Origin: Microvirga lenta
Lineage (GTDB): Bacteria; Pseudomonadota; Alphaproteobacteria; Rhizobiales; Beijerinckiaceae
NCBI RefSeq assembly: GCF_020532555.1
Contig: NZ_JAJBBR010000001.1
Span: 124,001 to 188,000 of the forward strand
Reading direction: 5' to 3'
DNA length: 64,000 bases
A program made the translations under genes and the position numbers. How positions within the stretch are numbered: the stretch's first letter is position 1; every line of letters starts with the position of its first letter. Positions 16,072 through 27,101 of this stretch are shown here, piece by piece. Below the pieces are notes generated by a model. It made no database searches and had not been told where the DNA came from. It worked only from the letters and a program-made list of their open reading frames with translations.

Positions 16072-16692
16072 ATGGCAACCATCGATACGCTTTTCGTCAC
16101 CAAGGTCTACCGTGCCGAACTCACCGGCCCGAAATCCGAGCGCCTCAACGAGGAGCTCGAAGCCGCCTGCCTGTCGATCGCCGAGGACGACGAGGCCGGG
16201 CAGCGCTGGTGCGCGAAGAACGGCTATCCGGGCTACACGTCCTATGCCTCGCTGAACGACCTGCCCTGGCGCATCCCGGTCTTCGGGCAGCTCCTCAAGG
16301 CGCTGGACACCCATGTGTCCGCCTTCGCCAAGGAACTTGAATTCGACCTGAAGGGCCGCAAGCTCGTGCTCGACAGCCTGTGGATCAACATCCTGCCGCC
16401 CGGCGGGGTCCACACCTCGCACATCCACCCGCATTCGGTGGTGAGCGGCACCTATTACGTAACGATTCCCGAGGGGGCGAGCGCGCTCAAGCTCGAGGAC
16501 CCGCGCCTGGGCTTCATGATGGCGGCGCCGCCCCGCAAGGCCAAGGCGAAGCAGGAGAACCGGCAATTCGCCTACATGAAGCCGAGCCCCGGCACCGTCC
16601 TGCTCTGGGAGAGCTGGCTGCGCCACGAGGTGCCGGTGAACGAGGCGGAGAGCGAACGCATCAGCGTCAGCTTCAACTATTCCTGGCAGTAG
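16072..16692 (+). CDS. TIGR02466-like putative 2-oxoglutarate/Fe(II) oxygenase
   Basis: The 206-residue product resembles the TIGR02466 family of putative 2OG-Fe(II) oxygenases: a cupin-like core with WINILPPGGVHTSHIHPHS (quoted in part: HTSHIHPHS) that could supply iron ligands, GTYYV strands and a final LRHEVPVNEAESERISVSFN segment with the distal His and Arg. The exact substrate is unknown. It starts 104 bp from the divergent cyclase gene. Confidence 0.75.
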   Translation: MATIDTLFVTKVYRAELTGPKSERLNEELEAACLSIAEDDEAGQRWCAKNGYPGYTSYASLNDLPWRIPVFGQLLKALDTHVSAFAKELEFDLKGRKLVLDSLWINILPPGGVHTSHIHPHSVVSGTYYVTIPEGASALKLEDPRLGFMMAAPPRKAKAKQENRQFAYMKPSPGTVLLWESWLRHEVPVNEAESERISVSFNYSWQ

Positions 16693-16711
16693 GCGCCGGC
16701 TTCCCGACGCC

Positions 16712-17935
16712 TCACGCCGTGAGCGCCTTCGGCCTCTCGTTGGGCAGGAAGTAGGTCAGCAGGCCGATCGCCGGCAGGAACGAGCAGACGTAATAGACCG
16801 TCTCGATGCTCGTCCAGTCCGCCAGCTGGCCCAGCACCGCCGCGCCCAGGCCCCCCATGCCGAAGGACAGCCCGAAGAACAGGCCCGCCACCATGCCGAC
16901 GCGCCCCGGCACCAGCTCGGTCGCATAGACCAGGATCGCCGAGAAGGCGGAGGCCAGGATCACGCCGATCAGCACGCTCAGGATTCCGGTCCAGAACAGG
17001 TTGGCGTAGGGCAGCGCGAGGGTGAAGGGCAGGACGCCGAGGATCGAGATCCAGATCACGTATTTGCGGCCGATCCTGTCGCCGATGGGGCCGCCGAGCA
17101 TGGTGCCGGCCGCGATCGCCCCGAGGAAGATGAAGAGGTGGAGCTGCGCATCCTGCACCGAGACCTGGAATTTCGAGATCAGGTAGAAGGTGAAGTAGCT
17201 CGTGATGCTGGCGGTGTAGAAGTTCTTCGAGAACACGAGCAGCATGAGGATCGTGATCGAGACCGCGACCCGCGTTCTCGTGTGGGGCGACCTGACCTCC
17301 GCGGCCCGCGGCTTGGCCCTCATGTCCACGAGCCGGGCCTGATACCAGCGCCCCACATTGAACAGGATGATCATCGCCAGCAGTGCGACCGCGGAGAACC
17401 AGGCGATGCTCGACTGGCCCATGGGCACGACGATGAAGGCGGCGAGCAGCGGCCCGATGGCCGTGCCCGCATTGCCGCCCACCTGGAACACGGATTGCGC
17501 CAGGCCGTGCCGGCCGCCCGAGGCCATGCGGGCGACCCGGGAGGATTCCGGGTGGAAGACCGACGACCCCATGCCGATCAGCGCCGCCGCCAGCAGGAGC
17601 ACCGGGAAGGAACCGGCGCGGGAAAGGATGAGCAGCCCGACGAGCGTGAAGCCCATGCCGACCACGAGGGAGAAGGGCTGGGGCCTCTTGTCGGTCGCCA
17701 TGCCGACCAGGGGCTGCAGCAGCGAGGCCGTGAGCTGGAACGTGAGGGTCAGCAGGCCGATCTGCGCGAAGTCGAGCCGAAAGGTCTCCTTCAGGATCGG
17801 GTAGATCGCCGGCAGGAGCGACTGGATCAGGTCGTTGAGCAGGTGGGAGACGCTGATCGCCGCGAGGACGGGAACGGCCACGCCCTCCGCCAAGCGAGTG
17901 GGCGCGGCAGGCAGAACAGGCGACTTCGTGTCCAT
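16712..17935 (-). CDS. MFS exporter, fosmidomycin-resistance (Fsr) type
   Basis: The protein of about 407 residues has 12 predicted spans and the opening HLLNDLIQSLLPAIYPILK, typical of the Fsr family of drug efflux proteins. GMGSSVFHPESSRVA and FGLSFGMGGLGAAVLGQLAD are further family signatures. I start at ATG 17935 (MDTKSPV), since the 29 codons upstream are not membrane-family-like; the ribosome-binding site is weak. It would exchange protons for a hydrophobic or phosphonate-like compound; the substrate is unproved. Confidence 0.85.
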   Translation of the reverse strand: MDTKSPVLPAAPTRLAEGVAVPVLAAISVSHLLNDLIQSLLPAIYPILKETFRLDFAQIGLLTLTFQLTASLLQPLVGMATDKRPQPFSLVVGMGFTLVGLLILSRAGSFPVLLLAAALIGMGSSVFHPESSRVARMASGGRHGLAQSVFQVGGNAGTAIGPLLAAFIVVPMGQSSIAWFSAVALLAMIILFNVGRWYQARLVDMRAKPRAAEVRSPHTRTRVAVSITILMLLVFSKNFYTASITSYFTFYLISKFQVSVQDAQLHLFIFLGAIAAGTMLGGPIGDRIGRKYVIWISILGVLPFTLALPYANLFWTGILSVLIGVILASAFSAILVYATELVPGRVGMVAGLFFGLSFGMGGLGAAVLGQLADWTSIETVYYVCSFLPAIGLLTYFLPNERPKALTA

Positions 17936-18415
17936 CTTGGCGTTCTTCGTATGAGCCCGGCCTTCGCCGAGCGTAGGCGTTTCCAAGTTGGCTATAAACC
18001 AGAACGGCCGCCGGATCTTCATCCGATCGTGCAGGTCTGGCCTGCGGACCGGACATTCCGGTCCCGGGAGCGGCGTTTTGAAGCCTCATCCGGAGGACCG
18101 TCAGGTCCGTCTCGAAGGACGAGGCGTCTCCGGAGTGCACTGGCCCCTCCTTCGAGACGCAGCCCCGCCGCTTCTCGGGATGAGGTTGGGAGTTGGTGAG
18201 AGGCTGTCGTGGATGTGGCGGTGTTCAGCACAACGGTCTTCCCTCCCCCTTGTGGGGAGGGCCAGGGTGGGGGTGTTGGCGCCGGACTGGAACCAGGATG
18301 GCGCCCACACCCCCACCTCCACCTCCTCCCCACAAGGGGGAGGAGAGCAGCGCAGTGCCACCCGCATGAGCTTCGAACCGGCCGAACTCGTGGGGGAGGA
18401 GAGCAGCGCGGCGCG
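17936..18415. repeat. Intergenic region with GC-rich palindromic repeat pair
   Basis: Two palindromes face each other: CCCTCCCC-N5-GGGGAGGG (18241-18261) and CTCCTCCCC-N5-GGGGAGGAG (18323-18345), joined by mirrored AGGGTGGGGGTG / CACCCCCACCTCC arms. An associated GCATGAGCTTCGAACCGG motif (from 18365) also occurs near 36000. This is a dispersed REP-like family in this genome. No gene is supported here; 17936-18185 shows only shadow frames. Confidence 0.75.
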
Positions 18416-18892
18416 TCACTCCTCCTTCTCGTCCCACTCGTAGATCCGCTCGGGCCCCTCGGCGTTGTCCACGACCTCCTCCTCCACGTTGTGGAAGGTG
18501 ATCTTGATCTGGGGCACGACGCTCTCGTCCCCCTGCTGGATGCGCTCGAAGCGCAGCAGGTCGTAATAGGCGCAGCGCGACCGGTTGGGATAGGAGCGGC
18601 AGACCTCGGGGCGCGCGTGGTAGATCGTGCAGCCACGGGTCTTCTGGTCGAGGAAGGTGCAGGTGCGCTCGAAGATCACGTCCCTCACCCGCTTCAGCAC
18701 GCGCTCGCCGTCGTAGTCCGCGGTATAGCGCCGCTCGGCCTCGGCCGGCGTGACGCCGAAATGCTTGGCGAGCCTGTTGATGTCGCGCTTCGTGACGCAG
18801 ACGCGCTCGTAGATCGAGCAGCAGAAAGCGGGGCATTTGTTGCAGTCGAAATAGACGCGTGGCTGATCGTCCTTGATTACCCGTTCGGCCAT
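18416..18892 (-). CDS. YkgJ-family cysteine-cluster protein
   Basis: The protein of 158 residues has the CxxC...CC pattern of the YkgJ/zinc- or iron-chelating cluster family: CNKCPAFCC near residue 17, C in RTCTFLDQ, CTIY and CRSYP, followed by an acidic C-terminal tail (EWDEKEE). Such clusters probably bind Fe-S or Zn. The ATG at 18892 (MAERVIKDD) is chosen as the family start. Biological role unknown. Confidence 0.8.
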   Translation of the reverse strand: MAERVIKDDQPRVYFDCNKCPAFCCSIYERVCVTKRDINRLAKHFGVTPAEAERRYTADYDGERVLKRVRDVIFERTCTFLDQKTRGCTIYHARPEVCRSYPNRSRCAYYDLLRFERIQQGDESVVPQIKITFHNVEEEVVDNAEGPERIYEWDEKEE

Positions 18893-19074
18893 ACGCACTC
18901 CTCTCGACCCGTCCTGTGTATCATGGAGGCGCGGGGGCATCTTTCAATAGACGACGGCCGGACCGCCGCGGGGGAGCGACACCCCGCCGGGGACCTCACG
19001 ATCCTGTGCGCGCGATTGTCCTGCACGGTTGCCTCCCCATGTCGGGGGATGACATCCGCGAACCGAGGAGCCGC

Positions 19075-20211
19075 ATGATCCGCCTCAGCAGCCTTCAGGT
19101 GCCGAAGATCGGCATCGTCGTCCTTGCCTTGTCGGCCGTCGCGCCCGGCGCGACGGCCCAGCCTGCCGCGCCGCCTTCCGCAGAGACGCCCGCCCCTCCC
19201 CGCAAGCCCGATACGGCCCTGCTCGAACAGACGGTGGAGCGGGCCAAGGAGTTGCCGAACCTGCATTCCATGATCGTTTCCCATGACGGCTCCGTCGTGG
19301 CCGAGCAGGTCTTTCGCGGCCCCGCCCTCGACCGCCCGGTGAACATCAAGTCGGCCTCGAAGACGGTGCTCTCGGCCCTGGTCGGCATCGCCATCGACAA
19401 GGGCGTCCTGAAGGGCGTCGATCAGACGGTCGCGTCGATCTTCGAATCGAGCATTCCGGAGGACGCGGACGACCGCGTGGACGAAATCACCGTCGGCCAT
19501 CTTCTCTCGATGCGCTCGGGGCTGGAGCGCACCTCCGGCCGCAACTACGGCGCCTGGGTCAGCAGCGGCAACTGGGTGCGCTACGCCCTGTCGCGCCCGA
19601 TGGTCGACGAGCCCGGTGGCCGGATGCTCTATTCCACCGGCAACACCCATCTGCTCTCGGCCATGCTCACGCGGGCCTCGAAGCGCAGCACCCTCGATCT
19701 CGCCCGCGACTGGCTGGGCGATCCCCTCGACATCAACATCGCGCCCTGGACGCGCGACCCGCAGGGCATTTATCTCGGCGGCAACGAGATGGCGCTCTCG
19801 CCCCGCGCCCTCCTGCGCTTCGGCGAGATGTACCGGCTGGGCGGCGTGATCGACGGTAAGCGTGTCCTGTCCGAAGACTGGATCAGGGAATCCTGGACGC
19901 CGCGGACCGCCTCGCCCTTCACCGGCGACAGCTACGGCTACGGCTGGTTCATGCGCGAGGTGCGCGGCCATCCGGTCCACTACGCCTGGGGCTATGGCGG
20001 GCAGATGCTCTTCGTGGTGCCGAGCCTGGCGCTGACCGTGGTCATGACCTCCGATCCCACCGAACCGTCGCGGCAGGACGGGCACATGCAGGCGCTCCAC
20101 GCGCTTCTGGCGGACGGCATCGTCCCGGCGGTCGAACCGCCGCCGCAGGAGGGCCCGGCGACCACCGGCTCGACCGGGGGAGCGCCCGCGGAGGCTCCGG
20201 CGGCGCAGTAG
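19075..20211 (+). CDS. Exported serine hydrolase (class C beta-lactamase / penicillin-binding fold)
   Basis: The protein of 378 residues starts at ATG 19075, 5 nt after a GAGGAG. A signal peptide runs to about residue 29 (GATAQP), followed by a proline-rich linker. The catalytic S-x-x-K is SASK at residues 93-96; a YST triad element occurs in MLYSTGNTH, and HYAWGYGG near residue 300 replaces the KTG box. Members include esterases and DD-peptidases; the substrate is unknown. The C-terminus is Pro/Ala-rich. Confidence 0.82.
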   Translation: MIRLSSLQVPKIGIVVLALSAVAPGATAQPAAPPSAETPAPPRKPDTALLEQTVERAKELPNLHSMIVSHDGSVVAEQVFRGPALDRPVNIKSASKTVLSALVGIAIDKGVLKGVDQTVASIFESSIPEDADDRVDEITVGHLLSMRSGLERTSGRNYGAWVSSGNWVRYALSRPMVDEPGGRMLYSTGNTHLLSAMLTRASKRSTLDLARDWLGDPLDINIAPWTRDPQGIYLGGNEMALSPRALLRFGEMYRLGGVIDGKRVLSEDWIRESWTPRTASPFTGDSYGYGWFMREVRGHPVHYAWGYGGQMLFVVPSLALTVVMTSDPTEPSRQDGHMQALHALLADGIVPAVEPPPQEGPATTGSTGGAPAEAPAAQ

Positions 20212-20321
20212 GCCTCCGGAGGATTGCGGAGTGCCGGCACGGCCAAGGTCGTGCTAGGAAGCGGCGACACGCCCGGGCCGGACTTTCGCCGGAACCGGGC
20301 CGGTGATGGCCGGGACCCTGC

Positions 20322-21581
20322 ATGACCGACTCCCCCCTTCTCTTCCGCCTTGCCGTGGCGCTGGCGATCGGCCTGATGATCGGCCTGGAGCGCGGGTGGA
20401 AGCAGCGCGAGGAGGCGGAGGGCGAACGCACCGCGGGCCTGCGCACCTATACGCTGACGGCCCTGCTGGGCGGGCTTTGCGCCATCCTCGCCACCCATAC
20501 CAGCCCCGTCTTCCTCGGCCTGGCCTTCTTCGGCTTCGCCATCGGCTTCAGCGCCTTCTCGTGGCTCGAAGCCAAGGCGGAGCAGAATTTCAGCGTGACC
20601 GGCGTCGTCGCGGGGCTCCTCACCTTCGCGCTCGGTGCCTATGCGATCCTCGGCGATCTCACCGTGGCGGTCGCAGCGGGCGTGACCGTGATGCTCATCC
20701 TGGCGCTGAAGAAACCGCTGCACAGCTGGCTGAGGCGGATCACCTGGCTGGAGGTCCGCTCCGTCCTGATCCTCCTGGCGATGACCTTCCTGGCGCTGCC
20801 GCTCCTGCCCAACAGGACCGTCGATCCCTGGGGCGCCATCAACCCGGCCGAGATCTGGCTGCTGGCCATCCTCATCGCGGCGATCTCGTTCGCGGGCTAC
20901 GTCGCGGTGCGCATCATGGGCAGCCAGGCCGGCGTCGCCCTGGCCGCGGCCGCGGGCGGCCTGGCCTCCTCGACCGCGACGACGGTGACGCTGGCGCGCA
21001 TGGCGCGCGAGCACCCGGCCGCGAGCCCGCTTCTCGCCGCCGGCATCCTGCTCGCGGGCACGGTCATGGTCGCACGGGTGCTGATCGTGGCGAGCGCCCT
21101 CAACGGCGCCCTCCTCCTTCCCCTCGCATGGCCCCTGGGGGCGGCGGGCCTCGTGCTCCTGGCGGCGGCGGCCATCCTCTTCCTGACGAACCGGGACGAC
21201 GGCCGGGAGCACCCGGTCCTGAACATCCGCAACCCGTTCGATCTCGGCATGGCCCTGAAGCTCGCCGCCCTGATCGGCGCGATCAACCTGCTCACGAAAT
21301 GGATCGGCGACACCCTGGGCGGCAGCGGTCTCACGGCGCTCGCCGCCATTTCGGGCATCGCCGACGTGGACGCGATCACGCTCTCGCTCGCGCGCCAGTC
21401 CCACGAGGGCATCGCCATCGTCACGGCGACGCTCGCCATCGCCGTCGCGGTCGCCGTCAACACGGCCTCGAAAGCCGCCCTGACCTTCTTCTTCGGGGCG
21501 CCGAAAGCAGGCTGGATCGTATCGGGCGCAAGCCTCACGGCGGTTGCGGCGGGCGGGGTGGTGTTTTTCTTCTTTGCCTAG
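20322..21581 (+). CDS. MgtC/SapB-like DUF4010 integral membrane protein
   Basis: The 419-residue protein has about 11 hydrophobic spans. The N-terminal part has the MgtC-like RLAVALAIGLMIGLERGWKQRE motif (quoted in part: GLMIGLERGW), and the C-terminal part matches DUF4010, including SGIADVDAITLSLAR near residue 350. The N-terminal family is linked to growth at low magnesium in other bacteria, but for this architecture no role is established. Confidence 0.82.
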   Translation: MTDSPLLFRLAVALAIGLMIGLERGWKQREEAEGERTAGLRTYTLTALLGGLCAILATHTSPVFLGLAFFGFAIGFSAFSWLEAKAEQNFSVTGVVAGLLTFALGAYAILGDLTVAVAAGVTVMLILALKKPLHSWLRRITWLEVRSVLILLAMTFLALPLLPNRTVDPWGAINPAEIWLLAILIAAISFAGYVAVRIMGSQAGVALAAAAGGLASSTATTVTLARMAREHPAASPLLAAGILLAGTVMVARVLIVASALNGALLLPLAWPLGAAGLVLLAAAAILFLTNRDDGREHPVLNIRNPFDLGMALKLAALIGAINLLTKWIGDTLGGSGLTALAAISGIADVDAITLSLARQSHEGIAIVTATLAIAVAVAVNTASKAALTFFFGAPKAGWIVSGASLTAVAAGGVVFFFFA

Positions 21582-21616
21582 CCTAAGACGTGCCTCTTGG
21601 CCGAGACCGTTTCCTG

Positions 21617-21904
21617 TTACGGCTCATCGGAGCAGTTCGGGCATGAGGCCGACCGCTTCGGAAAGAAGCCGACTCCGCACCCAGAGCAGGTCTCGATCAG
21701 GTCCGTCTGGTCGGCGAAGTTGTCCCAGTCCATCTTCTCTCGATGCACATCCACGGCCTCCTCGAGCGATGCGGCCCGTATCCTGTGAAGGAAGACAGGC
21801 TCCTGTAGCCAACCGCCATGGGCTTTCAGCCGAGCAACCTCGCTCAGGGACATCAAAGCAACGCTGTAATCGGCACCGTCGAACCATGCCTCGAACGTTT
21901 GCAT
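21617..21904 (-). CDS. Hypothetical protein with C-terminal zinc ribbon
   Basis: The protein of 95 residues starts at ATG 21904 (MQTFEAWF) and ends with two CxxC pairs, CSGC and CPNC, separated by about 12 residues, as in a rubredoxin-like zinc knuckle. The N-terminal part is mixed alpha/beta. It follows rpoD on the same strand, after the terminator, so it needs its own promoter. Unrecognised otherwise. Confidence 0.55.
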   Translation of the reverse strand: MQTFEAWFDGADYSVALMSLSEVARLKAHGGWLQEPVFLHRIRAASLEEAVDVHREKMDWDNFADQTDLIETCSGCGVGFFPKRSASCPNCSDEP

Positions 21905-21935
21905 GGACTGAACCCCGGCTGGTGAAGCGACCAAC

Positions 21936-21961
21936 AAAAAAGGCGGGCCCGAAGCCCGCCT
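21936..21961 (-). terminator. Rho-independent terminator of rpoD
   Basis: On the minus strand a GGCGGGC/GCCCGCC stem with a short loop is followed by six T residues (complement of AAAAAA at about 21936-21941), starting only 10 bp after the rpoD stop. Confidence 0.85.
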
Positions 21962-21970
21962 TTCGTGTTC

Positions 21971-23968
<1,998 letters not shown>

Positions 23969-24162
23969 GCTTTTGCTCTACTCCGGCGCCCCACCGGCGT
24001 CCCTGGAAAGACCGGCGATGCGCGAATGGGCGGCAAAGCGTGACGGCTTCACCACCCGAACGTCATTCCCAATAATAAAACAGTAAGTCGCTTGACTAAC
24101 CGTTAACCATCCCCCGCTCAACCCGCAGTGCTCCACCTTGCCGCGCCCTGACTCCTCGTGTG

Positions 24163-26082
24163 TCAGTGGTCACGGTGGACAACTCCGTTGTCCAGGTCGG
24201 CCTCGGCACCCTCGACGGAGGACAGTTGGTTTTGGACCTCTCGCAGCCAGGCGAGATTGGCCTCGTTGTCCTCTTCGGCGAGTGCGCGTTCAGCAGCCCG
24301 AAGCTCGCTATGTAACGTGCGGGCGCGACGATGCAAGGTGATCGCCTGCCGCAATGCGTCCTCAAGCCGCAAGGAATCCGCGTGCGGATCCAGCATCCAG
24401 CGGTCGCCGGGGCGGACAAGCGCCAGGAGGCGCTCGGCCGCCTGCCCCAGGCCCGCCCGTTCCAGCCGGGCCCGCATGACCGACAGGTCCACGGGGTTTC
24501 CGGAGGCCGCGCCGTCGAGCAGCAGGTTCCGTATCAGTTGGGAAGCCCGGCCCTCAAGTTCAAGCTCTGCAAGGGTTTCCGCATGATTCTGCAGCAGTTC
24601 GGGATGCACCAGGAAGGTGCCCAGGATCATCGCCTCGCGGGGCGTTTCCACCGTGGTGCCGTTGAAGAGCGGGCTGCGCGCCAGGAGCGGCGAGATGCTC
24701 ACGCGGCTGCCGGGCGACACCGGAGCAGGCCCGCGGCGGTCGCGCCGCTGCCCCCCGCCCTGGCGGTTGAAACGCCCGCCGCGCGGGTCGGGATTGAGGG
24801 CCGAGAGGCGGTTTTCCATCTCTTCCCGATAGTAACGCTTGAGGGTCTCGTCGCGAATCACCCCGAGTGATTCGCGGATGCGCTGCTCCAGCCCGGCCCG
24901 CCGCTCGGGGGTGTCGAGGGGCCCGGCCTCCATCTCCCGCCCCCAGAGGACGTCGACCAGCGGCCGCGCCGAGGCCAGCACCCGCTCCACGGCGGGCGCG
25001 CCGCCCGCCCGGGCGAGGTCGTCCGGATCCTGCCCCTCGGGCAGGATGGCGAAGCGCAGGGACTTGCCGGCGGTCAGGTTCGGCAGGGCGACGTCGAGGG
25101 CCCGGTAGGCCGCCCGCCGCCCGGCCTTGTCGCCGTCGAAGCACAGGATGGGCTCCTCGGCCATGCGCCACAGCAGGGCGAGCTGGTCCTCCGTGAGGGC
25201 CGTGCCCAGGGGCGCCACCGCGTTGGGAAACCCCGCCACGCTCAGGGAGATCACGTCCACATAGCCCTCCACCGCGATCACGGTGCCTTTGTCGTGGGCG
25301 GGCTGGCGGGCGAGATGGTAGTTGTAGAGGAGCCTGCCCTTGTTGAAGAGCGGCGTATCGGGCGAGTTGAGGTACTTGGCCGAGACGTCCGCGCTCATGG
25401 CCCTGCCGCCGAAGGCGATCACCCGGCCGCGCATGTCGCAGATCGGGAACATGACCCGGTCGCGGAAGCGGTCGTAGGGCACCTTCACGTCCTCGCCGGA
25501 ATAGAGGAGCCCCGCCTCCACCATCATCTCGATGGAGACGTCCTTGGCGGCGAGGTGGTCGCGCAGCGCGAAGCGCTCGGGCGGCGCGTAGCCGATGCGG
25601 AAGCGCGCCTGGGTTTCGCGGCTCAGGGCGCGCCCGGCGAGGTAGTCCCGCGCCTTGGCTCCGAACCGACCCTGGAGCGAATGTTCGAAGAACTCCGCCG
25701 CCAGCTCCATCACGTCGTAGAGGCTCTTGCGCTTGACCTCCTCGGCCCGGTCCTCCCGGGAGAGCTTGGGCAGCGGCACGCCCGCCTCCCCGGCCAGCCG
25801 CTCCACGGCCTCGGGAAAGGACAGCCCCTCGGTCTCCATGAGAAAGGTGAAGATGTCCCCGTGCTTGCCGGAGGAGAAGCAATGATAGAACTGCTTCTGG
25901 TCGTTCACGTAGAAGGACGGCGTCTTCTCGGCGTTGAAGGGCGAGAGCCCCTTCCATTCCCGCCCCGCCTTCTTCAGGCGCACGCGCTTGCCCACGACGG
26001 CCGAAACCGGCAGCCGGGCGCGGATCTCTTCGAGGACGTGAGGCGGGTAGCGCACGAGGCGGTTTCTCCAAACCTGTTCCAT
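24163..26082 (-). CDS. dnaG: DNA primase DnaG, zinc ligands mostly lost
   Basis: The 639-residue protein makes RNA primers at the replication fork. The N-terminal CHC2-type domain reads SPFN at 47-50 and CFSS at 68-71 where the family has CPFH and CFGC, so three of four zinc ligands are absent. The catalytic TOPRIM core follows with AVEGYVDVI and CFDGDKAGRRAA. The C-terminal region would bind DnaB. The same loss is, as I recall, usual in related Hyphomicrobiales. The gene is upstream of rpoD. Confidence 0.95.
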   Translation of the reverse strand: MEQVWRNRLVRYPPHVLEEIRARLPVSAVVGKRVRLKKAGREWKGLSPFNAEKTPSFYVNDQKQFYHCFSSGKHGDIFTFLMETEGLSFPEAVERLAGEAGVPLPKLSREDRAEEVKRKSLYDVMELAAEFFEHSLQGRFGAKARDYLAGRALSRETQARFRIGYAPPERFALRDHLAAKDVSIEMMVEAGLLYSGEDVKVPYDRFRDRVMFPICDMRGRVIAFGGRAMSADVSAKYLNSPDTPLFNKGRLLYNYHLARQPAHDKGTVIAVEGYVDVISLSVAGFPNAVAPLGTALTEDQLALLWRMAEEPILCFDGDKAGRRAAYRALDVALPNLTAGKSLRFAILPEGQDPDDLARAGGAPAVERVLASARPLVDVLWGREMEAGPLDTPERRAGLEQRIRESLGVIRDETLKRYYREEMENRLSALNPDPRGGRFNRQGGGQRRDRRGPAPVSPGSRVSISPLLARSPLFNGTTVETPREAMILGTFLVHPELLQNHAETLAELELEGRASQLIRNLLLDGAASGNPVDLSVMRARLERAGLGQAAERLLALVRPGDRWMLDPHADSLRLEDALRQAITLHRRARTLHSELRAAERALAEEDNEANLAWLREVQNQLSSVEGAEADLDNGVVHRDH

Positions 26083-26389
26083 AAACTAGGGCGGGCTTAG
26101 CAAAGAATGAAAGGCGCGGCTGTGCCCGCAATCCACAGGGCCGATTTCCTTGCCGCCCAAAGGTCTGGGTTACGCCTCGTCGCTGACCTCCACGTATCGG
26201 AGTTGCATTTTTGTACATATGGTTGTATATACAGCCTTGCTGATCCAGGACGGCCCTTCAGGCCCAACTTGGACATGGCATAAGCGGCCTTCAAAGAACG
26301 GCTGCAGGGCGTCGAACTGAAATGGGCCGGGGTGCCACGAAGGATCATCGTGGTCAGAGGACTCTTGTCCTCAAACGAAGGATTTCTGT
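26083..26389. other. dnaG-brnT intergenic region
   Basis: About 305 bp with no supported gene. It holds an AT-rich imperfect palindrome around TGTACATATG/TGTATATACA (about 26212-26235), possibly a promoter or operator, and a perfect hairpin GAGGAC-TCTT-GTCCTC (26357-26372) just before the brnT ribosome-binding site. A minus-strand frame across it has no family features. Confidence 0.5.
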
Positions 26390-26668
26390 TTGACCGGAGG
26401 AGAACTGAATTTCGACTGGGACGAGCGCAAGCGACGCTCGAACATCGAAAAACACGGCATCGATTTCCTGGACGCCATCGAGGTCTTTGGAGACCCCGAT
26501 GCGTTATCCTTCCGATCAAGGGCCGAACATGAGGAAGACCGCTATCTGATCATCGGCCGCTGCAAAGGCCGGGTGATCGCCGTGATCTACACGTGGCGGG
26601 GCGAAACCGTCCGCGTCATCTCGGCCAGGATGGCGCGAAGAGAGGAGCGACAACGATATGGACCGTGA
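26390..26668 (+). CDS. brnT: BrnT-family toxin
   Basis: The 92-residue protein matches BrnT ribonuclease toxins: FDWDERKRRSNIEKHGIDF near the start, HEEDRYLIIGRCKGRVIAVIYT in the middle and the basic VISARMARREERQRY end. I use the TTG at 26390 because AAGGA lies eight bases upstream; no ATG fits. It overlaps the BrnA gene by 11 bp, so the toxin is made with its antitoxin. Confidence 0.88.
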   Translation: MTGGELNFDWDERKRRSNIEKHGIDFLDAIEVFGDPDALSFRSRAEHEEDRYLIIGRCKGRVIAVIYTWRGETVRVISARMARREERQRYGP

Positions 26669-27041
26669 AAGAATTGTCCGTCACGTCGCATCGCTGGACG
26701 ATGGGACGAGCATTGTCGAGCATGAGGATGGGCGTCTGGAGCGCCTGACCTCCCGCACCGATTGGGCGCGCATCGATGCCCTGTCGGACGAGGAGATCGA
26801 GGCCGCTGCGACTGACGATCCGGATGAAACAGGTTTCCAGCAGATCGACTGGTCGAAGGCTGAAGTCGCCTCCCCTCCCCGCAAGCTTCCCATCTCCATC
26901 CGGGTGGACGAGGACGTGCTGAATTTCTTCAAGCAGCAAGGGACAGGGTATCAGCGCCGCATGAATGCGGTGTTGCGAGCCTACATGAAAGAGGCTCGGA
27001 AAGCCGGGCCGACGAACCCAAAGGCAAAGAAAGCCGGCTGA
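26658..27041 (+). CDS. brnA: BrnA-family antitoxin
   Basis: The 127-residue product has an N-terminal toxin-binding segment and a C-terminal ribbon-helix-helix-like part (PISIRVDEDVLNFFKQQGTGYQRRMNAVLRAYM, in part: RRMNAVLRAYM). It overlaps the brnT gene and in the family neutralises BrnT and represses the pair's promoter. It is followed within about 30 bp by the terminator of the convergent gene. Confidence 0.88.
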   Translation: MDRERIVRHVASLDDGTSIVEHEDGRLERLTSRTDWARIDALSDEEIEAAATDDPDETGFQQIDWSKAEVASPPRKLPISIRVDEDVLNFFKQQGTGYQRRMNAVLRAYMKEARKAGPTNPKAKKAG

Positions 27042-27068
27042 GTTCCGAACGTCGTCGTTCCGGCACCG

Positions 27069-27101
27069 CGAAAAAGCCCGGGGTGAACCCCGCGCCCGGC
27101 T
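27069..27101 (-). terminator. Terminator of the DUF1989 gene
   Basis: A GC-rich imperfect hairpin (GCCCGGGG paired with CCCCGCGCCCGGGC-like sequence) followed on the minus strand by a T5 tract, directly after the DUF1989 stop codon. It may also halt transcription coming from brnTA. Confidence 0.65.

Noticed and set aside
26097..26519. Minus-strand frame upstream of dnaG, opposite brnT
   Set aside because: It covers a known-type brnT gene on the other strand and shows no motif.
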